A stretch of DNA of 64,000 nucleotides from assembly GCA_903642255.1 (NCBI GenBank), contig CAHJWP010000001.1, positions 16,956-80,955 of the forward strand, in the 5' to 3' direction. Below the pieces are notes generated by a model. The model had not been told where the DNA came from, made no database searches, and saw nothing but the letters and a program-made list of their open reading frames with translations. Both the position numbers and the translations under genes were made by a program. The DNA comes from Sphingomonadaceae bacterium (GTDB taxonomy: Bacteria; Pseudomonadota; Alphaproteobacteria; Sphingomonadales; Sphingomonadaceae). Positions 53,205 to 61,567 of this stretch are shown here, one piece after another (the stretch's first letter is position 1; every line of letters starts with the position of its first letter).

Positions 53205-54497
53205 CTAGGCATGCTCTGGTTTCTTAGGGTAAGTAAACGGCTGCCGTTCGATCGTGGCCAACTGCGATAGTCCGAGGAGCGGCAGATGTATTGAAATCGG
53301 CACCGCCGCGCGAACGTTCCGATAGCAGCCTAGGAAACCCGCAATTTGCTGGCCTATCTGCTGATCGACGTTCGCGAAAGTCTGGCCATCGTTACAAAAC
53401 CAGTAGTGCTTGCCCCAGCCATCGATCATACCGTCGACGCGCCGCAGCGTGGCCATCAGCGACTTTTCACGCTCTAGCGGATTTCCCGCTTTCAGCCCGA
53501 TCATCGCCATCTGTGATTCAGAGAATGCTTTGGTAATGGACTCTACGAAGCGGTTTTGCGCCTTAATACTCGGCCGAATCAAACCCGGACAGATAGTGAT
53601 GCCCAAGAAGTCGAAACCATCCGTGATCGGCGTTCCACCTTTTGAGCTTTTCTCCGGTGATAGCTCCATCTGCAGCATAGCAAGCAACTTCACTGCTTTT
53701 CCGAGCCGCGCCGTAGCGGCCTTCGCAGAAGGTGCCATAATGATAAAGTCATCGATGTAGCGGATGCACCGGCAATCACCTTCGTTCATGGCTCTATCAA
53801 ATTCGGCAAGCGCTATGTTGCCCATCAACGGAGAGAGCGAGTTGCCCTGCGCCACGCCAATCTCTTCAGTCGGAAAGTCGGCTGCTTTATCTTTCAGCAA
53901 AGCCAGGTTTTCGAGTTCTACAGTAAGTGCGCTGCGGAGGAAGCTTAGGAACTCGGCGTCATCCCCAATAACACCAGCGATTACGCCAAGCACATGCTCT
54001 TTTGATATGCGCGTGAAGAAGGCCCGGATATCGGCACTGGCTATGAAACGCGCCTCGCGGCCTATTTCGTCCAATACTGCTCTGATCGCTGCAGGAACGG
54101 CAGAGACCTCGTCGTGCCGACTCTGTTTGTCGCGTCGGCGAGCGCTCCGGATGCCGCCAAAGCTATAGGGCGTCTTAACATAGGGCTTTAGCGCGTCGAT
54201 CTCGACGAGGACGTTGAGGATAGCGCGCTGAACGATCCTACTCTCGACGGGGGCGAGAACGATGGGTCGAATTTTGCCGGTCGGCTTACCTCTGCCGTCA
54301 AGCTTGGGGATAGGGATGCCTTTGGCCTTCTCGAACTGGAAGCTGCCGCAACCGAGTTGACCCTTAAGCGAACGCAGGTTGCGCGGCGCATCCTCCGCAA
54401 AGCGCTCCAGGTCAAGCCTGACAGATTCCGATTTCGAAGCACGACCGTTTTGCTGGATGACCCGCCAGGAGCGTTCCAGGTTGTCTAGCTTCCGCAC
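53205..54497 (-). CDS. reverse transcriptase of group II-intron-like / defence type
   Basis: The 430-residue protein has RT motifs in order: RPIVLAPVESRIVQRAIL (RT1-2), FIASADIRAFFTRI (RT3), GVAQGNSLSPLMGNIAL (RT4), the catalytic CIRYIDDFIIMAP (RT5, YIDD) and DFLGITI (RT6-7), with a thumb-like C-terminus containing WGKHYWF. No maturase X or HNH endonuclease domain is visible and no intron ribozyme is evident, so a free-standing or defence-associated RT is likely. It follows a small repeat-containing membrane protein gene by 48 bp on the same strand. The subgroup is not assignable by eye. Confidence 0.87.
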   Translation of the reverse strand: MRKLDNLERSWRVIQQNGRASKSESVRLDLERFAEDAPRNLRSLKGQLGCGSFQFEKAKGIPIPKLDGRGKPTGKIRPIVLAPVESRIVQRAILNVLVEIDALKPYVKTPYSFGGIRSARRRDKQSRHDEVSAVPAAIRAVLDEIGREARFIASADIRAFFTRISKEHVLGVIAGVIGDDAEFLSFLRSALTVELENLALLKDKAADFPTEEIGVAQGNSLSPLMGNIALAEFDRAMNEGDCRCIRYIDDFIIMAPSAKAATARLGKAVKLLAMLQMELSPEKSSKGGTPITDGFDFLGITICPGLIRPSIKAQNRFVESITKAFSESQMAMIGLKAGNPLEREKSLMATLRRVDGMIDGWGKHYWFCNDGQTFANVDQQIGQQIAGFLGCYRNVRAAVPISIHLPLLGLSQLATIERQPFTYPKKPEHA

Positions 54498-54545
54498 GGC
54501 TTTGATCAGATTAGAAGGCAGTCTTTTGGGTCCCGTCAGTTCGCC

Positions 54546-55229
54546 TTACCCGTCCGACGGGGTGCTGTACTCCGCAGCGGTTCCTTTCGGCCCGTGCCGC
54601 ACAATCGAGGTCCCGGCCTGCGCCGTCGCCTCGCCGTAGCAGGTGCGCTTGGTCCCGACGGTCATCCCGCCTGCCATGCTACCGGCTAGAGCCAGTCCGA
54701 TTAGGAGGCGCAAGGCTCCCCAACCGGCCCGTGCCGAGTTGGCACGTTTTTGCATGTCTGACGCATCTTCACCTCCGCTGCGAAAGCCTAGCCTTTTTGC
54801 ACGCTTAGGCAACCGCGGTGGCAAACTTGCGCCCGGCTCCCGCCCGCCCTTCAGAATAATGCCACTAGCCGCCTGACAGGTCCCAGAAACGGTAAAGGTT
54901 GCAGCTAGAGTAAACTCCTCGGACGAGTGGGTGCTGTACTCTGCAGCGGTTCCTTTCGGCCCGTGCCGCACAATCGAGGTCCCGGCCTGCGCCGTCGCCT
55001 CGCCGTAACAGGTGCGCTTGGTCCCGACGGTCATCCCGCCTGCCAGGCTACCGGCTAGAGCCAACGGAACAACATAGGAACGGAGCGGATTGCGTGTCAA
55101 GGCGGCAGGCTCCTCGGCGGGCTGACCAATGTGGCATCGCACCCGGCCACTCTCCTCCACTCGCGAGAAAACTTCGCTCGGCAGCGCGACCCACAATTGG
55201 ACCTTCGGACTGTCGGCGGCGCCTCCCAA
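54546..55229 (-). CDS. repeat-containing small membrane protein(s) upstream of the RT
   Basis: One open frame from a TTG at 55229 encodes 227 residues with two copies, 123 residues apart, of a 45-residue block (LALAGS-[LM]-AGGMTVGTKRTCYG, then GEATAQAGTSIVRHGPKGTA). A second possible gene starts at ATG 54753-54755, preceded by GGAGGTG, and gives a 69-residue protein with a hydrophobic N-terminus. Of three base differences between the repeats, two are silent and one is Met/Leu, which supports selection for protein. The family is unknown. Same strand and close spacing to the RT suggest one operon. Confidence 0.5.
   Translation of the reverse strand: MGGAADSPKVQLWVALPSEVFSRVEESGRVRCHIGQPAEEPAALTRNPLRSYVVPLALAGSLAGGMTVGTKRTCYGEATAQAGTSIVRHGPKGTAAEYSTHSSEEFTLAATFTVSGTCQAASGIILKGGREPGASLPPRLPKRAKRLGFRSGGEDASDMQKRANSARAGWGALRLLIGLALAGSMAGGMTVGTKRTCYGEATAQAGTSIVRHGPKGTAAEYSTPSDG
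54560..54694 (-). repeat. 135-bp direct repeat, copy A
   Basis: This stretch is repeated at 54929-55063 with three mismatches (54573, one near 54639 and one near 54677). The offset is 369 bp, a multiple of three, so both copies lie in one reading frame. Copy A is nearer to the RT gene. Confidence 0.9.
54929..55063 (-). repeat. 135-bp direct repeat, copy B
   Basis: The second copy of the repeat lies 369 bp from copy A. The differences are not confined to A positions, which argues against a diversity-generating template/variable pair. The sequence between the copies is not repeated. Confidence 0.9.
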
Positions 55230-55492
55230 GACCCGACATTCGTTAATCGCAGCTTTAGCGGCAGCTGCGCGCCCGATTTCCGGTCATCCTCGACGCCAAG
55301 CCTTTTCTGCCAAACCTCGGGCCAGTTGACGTGCAGGATGTTTACTTTCGCGTCGATGAAGCGGCTGAGGGTCGACGCAGTACGCCGCTCCGGAGACAAG
55401 TGTTCGCTGATCGAGACTGCTTTCGGTTCGCCGTAGGGCGCTGTATGCTAGCCAACCCGGAAGAGGCTTGCCGGGATCGCGGCGGGGCTTTC

Positions 55493-55864
55493 GTGACATC
55501 CGAATTAAATTCTTATCAGCGCCGCGTGGAGGAATGGCTGGAGGCCTGCTTTCCGCCGGAGATTCGGTCGAACCGCGGGGAGCGTAACCACCGCTTCCTC
55601 GAGGAGGCGCTGGAACTCGCGCAATCAAATGGATGCTCACGCGCGGATGCGCTCACGTTGGTTGATTACGTTTTCGGCCGGCCGCGGGGCGATCCCGCGC
55701 AGGAGGTCGGCGGCGTCTTGGTGACGCTGGCAAGCCTCTGCAGTGCAACCGATCTAAACATGGACGAGGCGGGCGACGCGGAGCTCGCGCGCAATTGGGA
55801 CCGTATCAAAGCCATCCGGGCCAAGCAGCGTTCGAAGCCGCACGGTTCGCCTCTGCCCCAATGA
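55493..55864 (+). CDS. MazG-like nucleotide pyrophosphohydrolase
   Basis: The conserved part reads NSYQRRVEEWLEACF, ERNHRFLEEALELAQSNGCS, LVDYVFGRPRGDPAQEVGGV and LARNWDRIKAIRAKQ, as in phage-type MazG-like proteins with the metal-binding EEALE and EVGG motifs. I choose GTG 55493 because the family begins close to NSYQRR; an ATG at 55445 would add 16 unrelated residues. It would hydrolyse (d)NTPs to monophosphates. It stands alone, divergent from the repeat-protein gene. Confidence 0.8.
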   Translation: MTSELNSYQRRVEEWLEACFPPEIRSNRGERNHRFLEEALELAQSNGCSRADALTLVDYVFGRPRGDPAQEVGGVLVTLASLCSATDLNMDEAGDAELARNWDRIKAIRAKQRSKPHGSPLPQ

Positions 55865-55934
55865 TCGCAGGCCAAGCCAGTCGAAATTTCTCGGCTAATG
55901 CGACGCCTTCCGCTCTTCGGCGGAGCGTCGCTTC

Positions 55935-56264
55935 TTGATAAACGTCACGTTCGAGGGTCAGCCTCTACACGACATTTGTGCGGATCTCGGTCTAGCTGAG
56001 CAGGCCTATGGGAGCGTTGCCGCAGTAGGCCTAGTGACCTTCCTCTCGGACGCGCGCTCGCTGGAGACCGTGGGCGAACTGCTCGACCTCTTCGGCGACG
56101 ACATAAAAATCGCCGGAGATGATTCACTTTCGGTTGCGATTGGTGCAGACTATTGTGCGGACGTGGTTGTGGTCGGGACATGTCATTCGCGAGATGCCAT
56201 GGGGCGGATCGTTTGGGCGAGCGTTACTAGGTTGAAGATTATGGCGATATCGAGGGTGAGTTGA
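55935..56264 (+). CDS. HigB/killer-type toxin-like protein
   Basis: This 109-residue protein starts at TTG 55935. It reads MINVTFEGQPLHDICAD at the front and IVWASVTRLKIMAIS at the end, a pattern seen in the small RelE/HigB-like 'killer' proteins encoded next to HTH-ImmA/IrrE genes. It overlaps the next gene by 4 bp. A toxin role as an mRNA interferase is inferred from this pairing; catalytic residues are not obvious. Confidence 0.62.
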   Translation: MINVTFEGQPLHDICADLGLAEQAYGSVAAVGLVTFLSDARSLETVGELLDLFGDDIKIAGDDSLSVAIGADYCADVVVVGTCHSRDAMGRIVWASVTRLKIMAISRVS

Positions 56265-57361
56265 CGGACGGACAGGAGTTCACTCCCGACTGGTTCTCAA
56301 AGCCTGGTGATTCCCTCCGTGCGCTCATGGCGCGCAGGGGAGTGCCGGCGCAGTTTGTTGGCGACCGCCTCGACGGCGGAATGGAGACGCTTCGGGGTCT
56401 TCTCGACGGTTCGCTAGATCTCGACGATCGCCATGCTTCGACGCTTTCGGCTTCTTTGGGCGGCACGACCGCGTTCTGGCTGAAACGGCAGGCGAACTAT
56501 CGCGAGATGCTCGAGCGCGCGTTGTCCCGCGCTATGGGTGATCTTGACGAGAGTGCCGCCTGGCTGACGCTGCACGTGCCTGGGCCAAAGCCCAGGGGCG
56601 GGCTGAGCGAGGAGCGGCGGCGCAACGAGGTTCGGCGGCGCCTTGCTTTCTACAACGTCGGCACGATGTCGGCCTGGCAGGCGCGCTATGGCCGTATCTG
56701 CTCGGAGACGCTCTTTCGCACTACGGATGCGTTCACCTCCGACGACGGTGCGGTGCTCATGTGGCTCCGTAATGGGGAGCTTGGGGCCGATGTCGTGGAC
56801 ACGCGGCCTTGGAGTCCCGGGAATCTGCACGACCGGCTAAAGGCCATTTGCGCACTGTCGAAGATCAGGCATCCTGAACTGTTCCTGCCTAAGCTGCGTG
56901 CGCTGTGCGCCGAGGCGGGTGTGGCCGTCGTGACGAAGCGGGCACCGGACGGCTGTCGCGCTTCTGGCGCGAGCAGGATGGTTGCGCCAGACAAGGCGAT
57001 GGTGCTCCTCAGTTTCCGCGGCCTGTCCGATGACAAGTTCTGGTTCACGCTGTTCCATGAGCTTGCGCACCTGATCCTCCATGGCGCGAGAACTTTCCTC
57101 GACGTCGACATGGAGGACGACGACGACAGCGAGCGCGAAGCCAATGAATTCGCAGCGCGCCTCATCGTCCCAGAGCATCGTGAGGGCGATTTCGCCCGCC
57201 TTTTGCCCACGAAGGACGACGTGATCCGCTTCAGTGTTGCCGGCGACGTAGCGCCGGGTCTGACCGTCGGGCAGATGCAGCACCGACGGATGATTCACCA
57301 CAAGCAGCTCGACTTTCTGAAGCGGCGCTGGAAGTGGGAACAGCTCCGGCCATTCGTGTAA
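56261..57361 (+). CDS. HTH plus ImmA/IrrE-type zinc peptidase
   Basis: The 366-residue protein starts at TTG 56261 behind GAGGGTGAG. The N-terminal 90 residues have a Xre-like HTH (LRALMARRGVPAQFVGDRLDG) and the C-terminal half an ImmA/IrrE metallopeptidase with HELAHLILH and a downstream EREANEFAARLIVP. In known pairs the protein is an antitoxin or a regulator controlled by cleavage. The 4-bp overlap with the HigB-like gene indicates a toxin-antitoxin unit. Confidence 0.85.
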   Translation: MTDGQEFTPDWFSKPGDSLRALMARRGVPAQFVGDRLDGGMETLRGLLDGSLDLDDRHASTLSASLGGTTAFWLKRQANYREMLERALSRAMGDLDESAAWLTLHVPGPKPRGGLSEERRRNEVRRRLAFYNVGTMSAWQARYGRICSETLFRTTDAFTSDDGAVLMWLRNGELGADVVDTRPWSPGNLHDRLKAICALSKIRHPELFLPKLRALCAEAGVAVVTKRAPDGCRASGASRMVAPDKAMVLLSFRGLSDDKFWFTLFHELAHLILHGARTFLDVDMEDDDDSEREANEFAARLIVPEHREGDFARLLPTKDDVIRFSVAGDVAPGLTVGQMQHRRMIHHKQLDFLKRRWKWEQLRPFV

Positions 57362-57399
57362 TAGGCTCTCCCGTTGCCGGACGGCGGGAAAGATAAGGT

Positions 57400-58311
57400 T
57401 TATCCGACGTAGTGGACGAAGCGCCGAGGCGACTTCTGCCAGTTGCAGAGTGCATCCTCCATGACGGCCATGCCGACGGCGAGGCTCGAGTCGACTTCGT
57501 CAAGCCGGGCTTGAATGGCGTCATTCCCGTTCCCGCTCGTGGGGTCCCCGTCGATCAGGAGGCGCGCGCCGCGACCCGGTCCGGTGGCGCCGTCCAGATA
57601 TGCCGAACCCGCCTCGATCGGCGCGAGACCGTATCGCGAGACGAGCGAGAGATAGTCGAACTTCGCCAACCTGCCGAAGGAGCGAATCTTCAGGCTGCGG
57701 TAGAGGTGATCAAAGATGACGTGAGGGTCGTTGCCGGCGGCGTGGACCTCGTTCGCGAAAAACACGGCGTGCCCTGCAGGTCCGATCCATCCTAGATAGT
57801 CGGCCACCGTCCGCCTCATCGGCCGGTTCTTGGCTGGGTCCATGCTCTCATACTTGCGGTGGTTGCCGAAGATTCCGCCCACGTCTTGCCAATTGGCCGC
57901 GATCCAGTCGTAGAAGGCGTTGGGATCGGCGATGACCGATGCCCAATCCCAAGTGCCCGCGCCGAGGCGACCGTAGACGTCCTTCAGACGCCGCCAACCG
58001 GAGACGGGGCGACCGAAGTTCGTCATCAGGAAGATGAGCCAACCGGCTTCGTCGACGTTCCCCTGCTGCATGTGATGAGCGACCGCGCGCTCGGGGTCGA
58101 ACGCGGGGCTGCTCGGATTGGCGCGGTCCGCGCCGACTGGCTTCGCCTGGACGAGACGGTAATACTCCTCGCGTCGAAGGCTCGCGACGAACTGCATCGA
58201 CAGCGCCTCGATTGTGGTATCGTCGGGCAGGCCCTTCAGACCGAGTGAAGCCCTTGCGGCGACAAGCGCCGCGACGATGCGCGCCCGTTCACCCTCCTTA
58301 GATGGCCACAT
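57400..58311 (-). CDS. alpha-glutamyl/putrescinyl thymine pyrophosphorylase-like (clade 3)
   Basis: Starting at ATG 58309-58311, the 303-residue protein shows LRREEYYRLVQAKPVGADRA, GNVDEAGWLIFLMTNFGRPV, WDWASVIADPNAF and FGRLAKFDYLSL. This resembles the helical glycosylase-like family named after aGPT pyrophosphorylases of phage base hypermodification. Family recall is from memory and is moderately sure. It overlaps the thymidylate synthase-like gene by 14 bp, so the two are translated together. A joint role in making or handling a modified thymine is inferred. Confidence 0.6.
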   Translation of the reverse strand: MWPSKEGERARIVAALVAARASLGLKGLPDDTTIEALSMQFVASLRREEYYRLVQAKPVGADRANPSSPAFDPERAVAHHMQQGNVDEAGWLIFLMTNFGRPVSGWRRLKDVYGRLGAGTWDWASVIADPNAFYDWIAANWQDVGGIFGNHRKYESMDPAKNRPMRRTVADYLGWIGPAGHAVFFANEVHAAGNDPHVIFDHLYRSLKIRSFGRLAKFDYLSLVSRYGLAPIEAGSAYLDGATGPGRGARLLIDGDPTSGNGNDAIQARLDEVDSSLAVGMAVMEDALCNWQKSPRRFVHYVG

Positions 58312-59317
58312 CTTTGCCTCCCTCGTCGGTGTTTGCCGCTCTGGCCTTGTCGGCGGCGCGGCGCGCGAGAAAGAGGCGTGCATCGACATAGGGTTTGTAG
58401 AAGGATGTAGCCAGCTCCGCTCGAAGCGCCTCCAGCCGTCCGGGCCGCAGCTGCACCTGCTCCTTGGCCCAGAAGACCTGGAGAAGCCGCACGAGGTCAG
58501 CCCAATATGGATCGTTCGTCACCGCCGAGGCGTCCAACTCCTTGCCGGCGCGCAGCCCCGTCTCGATCGCAATAAGCTGTTCGACGACCTGGAAAGGATC
58601 ACCCGAAGGCATCGGCGGCATCTCGCTGGTCTGCTGGAATCCTTCCGCGATGTAGGCGTCCAACCCGCCCAGATAGTCCTCGTACACGTGCATGCTTCCG
58701 ACATATTGATGGTATTCGCCGAGAAGAACACCGAGCCGCTGCGCCATCATCTCCTGCAGCATCGTGAAGCAGAACACGTCATGGGGCAGGCCCCAGTAAG
58801 CATCGTTGGATCGCATCGTCACGGACATGTGTAGAAACCCCTGCCGGAGGTGGAACTGCAGCGTTGTCGTGCAGGGGATCTCTACGTGATCGGTTGCGAT
58901 GTCCTCGGCATTGAAAAGTTGAATGACTGCCCGGCGTGACCCCGGCTTCTTCATCAGCAACGCGTAGATGCTGTCTAGCTGGTTGATCTGCCCACGCATC
59001 GCCAGCAGTCGCGGACCGTAGGCGCCCTCGAGGATGCCGTTGACGGCGTCTTCTTCATAGGCGGGCACATAATCTCTTATGAAGGCCAGGCTCTCCGAAC
59101 CCGAAAGATACCAGAGCAATTCACCCAGGGCGCTAAAGGGCTTGCCCCTGTTCTCCGAACGACTCAGCCGCGCCCGTGGTTTCTTGATCTTGAGCGAGAC
59201 CCCCAGCAGTTCCTTGGACTTCCCGCGCGTCCCGCCGCCGTGCCAGTAGCCGTCGGCCTTGATTGCCGTATAGAGCTGATAGAGTACTCCATCGAGACTT
59301 TCGCACTCAATCAACAT
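58298..59317 (-). CDS. thymidylate synthase-like enzyme
   Basis: From ATG 59315-59317 the 339 residues contain GELLWYLSGSESLAFI, YGPRL, the catalytic Cys149 in VEIPCTTTLQFHL and RSNDAYWGLPHDVFCFT (Arg169-Asp172), all thymidylate synthase landmarks. LPHDVFCF differs from ThyA's LPFNIASY, so this is a divergent branch and could be a dUMP or dCMP hydroxymethylase like phage enzymes. The overlap with the pyrophosphorylase-like gene supports a base-modification role. The earlier start at 59398 lacks family sequence. Confidence 0.8.
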   Translation of the reverse strand: MLIECESLDGVLYQLYTAIKADGYWHGGGTRGKSKELLGVSLKIKKPRARLSRSENRGKPFSALGELLWYLSGSESLAFIRDYVPAYEEDAVNGILEGAYGPRLLAMRGQINQLDSIYALLMKKPGSRRAVIQLFNAEDIATDHVEIPCTTTLQFHLRQGFLHMSVTMRSNDAYWGLPHDVFCFTMLQEMMAQRLGVLLGEYHQYVGSMHVYEDYLGGLDAYIAEGFQQTSEMPPMPSGDPFQVVEQLIAIETGLRAGKELDASAVTNDPYWADLVRLLQVFWAKEQVQLRPGRLEALRAELATSFYKPYVDARLFLARRAADKARAANTDEGGKDVAI

Positions 59318-60125
59318 ACCCCGCTCACCGCCGCGGCGGCGCCCCCAGCCCTTGCATTTCCCCCAAATCACGATCGAACTGAAAAGTCTCCGGGTCAACA
59401 GGCCGTGCTGTCTTTCCTTCCGAAACGGAGGAAATCAGGCAGTTACTATGCTTCAAGCGTTTGAGCGCGAGGTCGACATGCGGGCCGCAGACGAGGCCGA
59501 CTTCTCGTATCGTTTTTCCAACGCTGTAGGCAGTAGCCGGCCGGACCGCGCCTAAATATAAATAGGACTAGCGGTGACTTCAAGAAGTAAGGCCGCAGCG
59601 TGGAACTTGCTTGTGAGTCGCGCCTGGGCTTATAAGCTGAAGAAAATGACACCTTTGGCGCACCTGTTTGCCAAAAGATGCCTTTCGACAAGCGGCCGAT
59701 GAGAGGTCATCGTTACGACATCCGCAAAATGGCTGGATCAGGGCCGAATCATGCCGGCCCGCTTCAAAAACGAGGCTGATGAACCAGCCTTATACTTCGA
59801 AATGAAGCCCGAGGCGCATTGGCCGCCATCAACAGTAGCACGTGGCCACGAAGGGGACGTGTCAATCGCAGAGCCGCGAATGCGGAACTCGAGTTACGTT
59901 CGATCGGAACAATGAGCGGAAAAGCACGGCCTGCGAAGGGCCATCCGCGACCCGGCTCCCAACCCGATTCGCTGCGGTCGAGTGTGTCAGTGAGGTGACA
60001 AATCACTTGAAAAGCTGCTCTAAATTAGAGCTTGACCCGAAAAACCGAACGTCCGTATATACGGGATTTCGGTGCTGTGCCGGCAGCTTTCTTCGGAGAG
60101 CATCACCTCCGCTAGGAGAACGTTT
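59318..60125. other. 808-bp region with no supported gene
   Basis: Several short open frames cross this region on both strands, but none shows a family, a good start and coding-like composition together. The right end carries a good promoter with palindromes (60017-60064). The remainder may be a degraded insertion site or an untranslated regulatory RNA. Confidence 0.5.
60017..60064 (+). promoter_or_regulatory. sigma70-like promoter with two palindromes
   Basis: TTGACC at 60032-60037 and TATATA at 60056-60061 are separated by 18 bp. GCTCTAA-A-TTAGAGC (60017-60031) abuts the -35 box, and the -10 lies within the perfect palindrome CCGTATATACGG (60053-60064). Two operators overlapping the promoter suggest tight repression of the gene at 60126. 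Confidence 0.65.
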
Positions 60126-60566
60126 GTGAACGTCACTACCGAGAAGCGCGGCACGCTCGTTTACGGCAACCTCATGTCGATCAGCGTCCCCCACCCGCAA
60201 CTCACCCCTGACAAATCTTTCCAACTCGATGCAGGTAGCTTCAGCGCTATCGCGGGGGCAACCTACAAGGGTGGCCTCTCTCTCGAACAGGTCATGATAA
60301 GTGAGGCGTTCGTGATGACGGTGATCGGCGGTTACGTCGCCGCTCCGTCTCGCCCACCCATCGTCGCGGCCCATCGCCTTCTTAGGCATGTCTTGGGCGA
60401 GAAGATCTTCGAGCCGAGGGTCAAGCAACTCTCCGGTCGCTATCTCCGTCAGATTCTCGACTGCTTCAATATCGTCTGGCGCAAAGGCGGCGTTGAGGTG
60501 GTGGTCAAGAACTCCCCCTACTCGACTGGCTCCGTCTATCAGGCTGTCCCAGCCGATGTCGACTAA
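60126..60566 (+). CDS. hypothetical protein behind a palindromic promoter
   Basis: The GTG at 60126 follows TAGGAG and gives 146 residues. It is soluble and of mixed composition, with no family recognised; RLLRHVLGEKIFEPRVKQL and RYLRQILDCFNIVWRKGGV look helical. A rho-independent terminator follows at 60589, so it is a single-gene unit. The operator-laden promoter suggests a repressed or stress-induced gene. Confidence 0.6.
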   Translation: MNVTTEKRGTLVYGNLMSISVPHPQLTPDKSFQLDAGSFSAIAGATYKGGLSLEQVMISEAFVMTVIGGYVAAPSRPPIVAAHRLLRHVLGEKIFEPRVKQLSGRYLRQILDCFNIVWRKGGVEVVVKNSPYSTGSVYQAVPADVD

Positions 60567-60588
60567 TGGCGCTGCCCAAACTAAGGAA

Positions 60589-60614
60589 GGGCGGCTCTTC
60601 GGAGCCGCCCTTTT
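60589..60614 (+). terminator. rho-independent terminator
   Basis: GGGCGGCTC-TTCG-GAGCCGCCC forms a perfect 9-bp stem with a UUCG tetraloop followed by TTTT. It ends the single-gene unit at 60126-60566. Confidence 0.9.
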
Positions 60615-60819
60615 CGTGCGGTTGGACGAGCGCTTTACACCACCCGGTGGCGTTCAATAACGCAGCTAACGGTGGCTACTCCACGGCTGGAGCGCCTCAG
60701 TCTGCTTCATGGTCGTCGCCAGCCAACGGACTATGCTTACTGCGATCATTGGCTGCTGGCATCTTCCACCGTTCCGTGCGCAGGATTATAGCGCCGATAT
60801 TCCGCACAAGAGGGCAGAT

Positions 60820-61302
60820 ATGGCAAAGCGCGTTCGGGAACTGATCGACATCATTGAGGGAGTGCTTCCTCCGACACAGGAGAAGTTTGTCTTCTTTCAC
60901 TTTAAATCAGACGATACGGTGGCCAGGTTTATCTTGGCCCACTTGCTTGTTGAGGATTGTAAGTATGTGGATCTGGGAAAGGGCCGCGAGGTTTTCTACC
61001 ACACCGCACATGTACCCCCTGGTCAGGACCACTTGCACTTCTACCAGAATGACTCGAAGCTTTACGCACTCAACCGCGATGGAACTGCGCATGATGCGAG
61101 CCACGGAAAGGTGATGGCAGGCTGGGCAAGGGACGCGGTGAAAGACAATTATCCAGGTTTCACCCTACCCCAGGGAGGCCTCATTGAGGCCTTCGCCGAC
61201 ACAGGCCGTACGACTCTTCTGCTTGAGGAACCCGGACGGCAGCCTGTTTTGCTGGACAAAGAGACCCAGAACCTTAGCGAAGCGAAAGCGCTCCAAAAGT
61301 AA
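60820..61302 (+). CDS. hypothetical protein of mobile regions
   Basis: I choose ATG 60820, preceded by AGAGGG, giving 160 residues. It has a distinct motif FHFKSDDTVARFILAHLLVE, VFYHTAHVPPGQDHLHFYQ and YALNRDGTAHDASHG, which looks like a conserved family, but I cannot name it. The clustered His residues (HTAH, HLHF, HDASHG) could bind a metal. The upstream gene's terminator separates it. Confidence 0.6.
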   Translation: MAKRVRELIDIIEGVLPPTQEKFVFFHFKSDDTVARFILAHLLVEDCKYVDLGKGREVFYHTAHVPPGQDHLHFYQNDSKLYALNRDGTAHDASHGKVMAGWARDAVKDNYPGFTLPQGGLIEAFADTGRTTLLLEEPGRQPVLLDKETQNLSEAKALQK

Positions 61303-61567
61303 GTAAGACGCTCTCCTTGGCTTGGATCGGGTCGGAAGCTGCGACGAAGTTGGAACGGCAGCGAAGTTCCCACACGCGGTCATCCGCTGATCAAATCCCG
61401 AACACAAATGTACGGCAGCTTCCAGGATCTGCGCTCTTGTCGCTGAATGGCGGAAAAGAGAGCGCGCAGTTGCCGTCGTCGTTCGGTTGAACGAACGGCC
61501 GATGTCAAACCGCACTTCCCAAAAGCGGACCGGCAGTGATCCACCAGGCATGAGGATCGGGAGCCGC

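Noticed and set aside
53205..54497. Group II intron around the RT
   Set aside because: I found no domain V-like hairpin or maturase/endonuclease domain beside the gene, though a structure search was not possible.
53205..55063. Diversity-generating retroelement (template and variable repeat beside an RT)
   Set aside because: The RT has the QGxxxSP-type motif and not the DGR form. The repeat differences are not adenine-specific, and no variable C-type lectin gene is seen.
59352..60006. Several 60-95 codon frames in the gap before the 60126 gene
   Set aside because: They lie on both strands, with no ribosome site, no family pattern and overlap among themselves.
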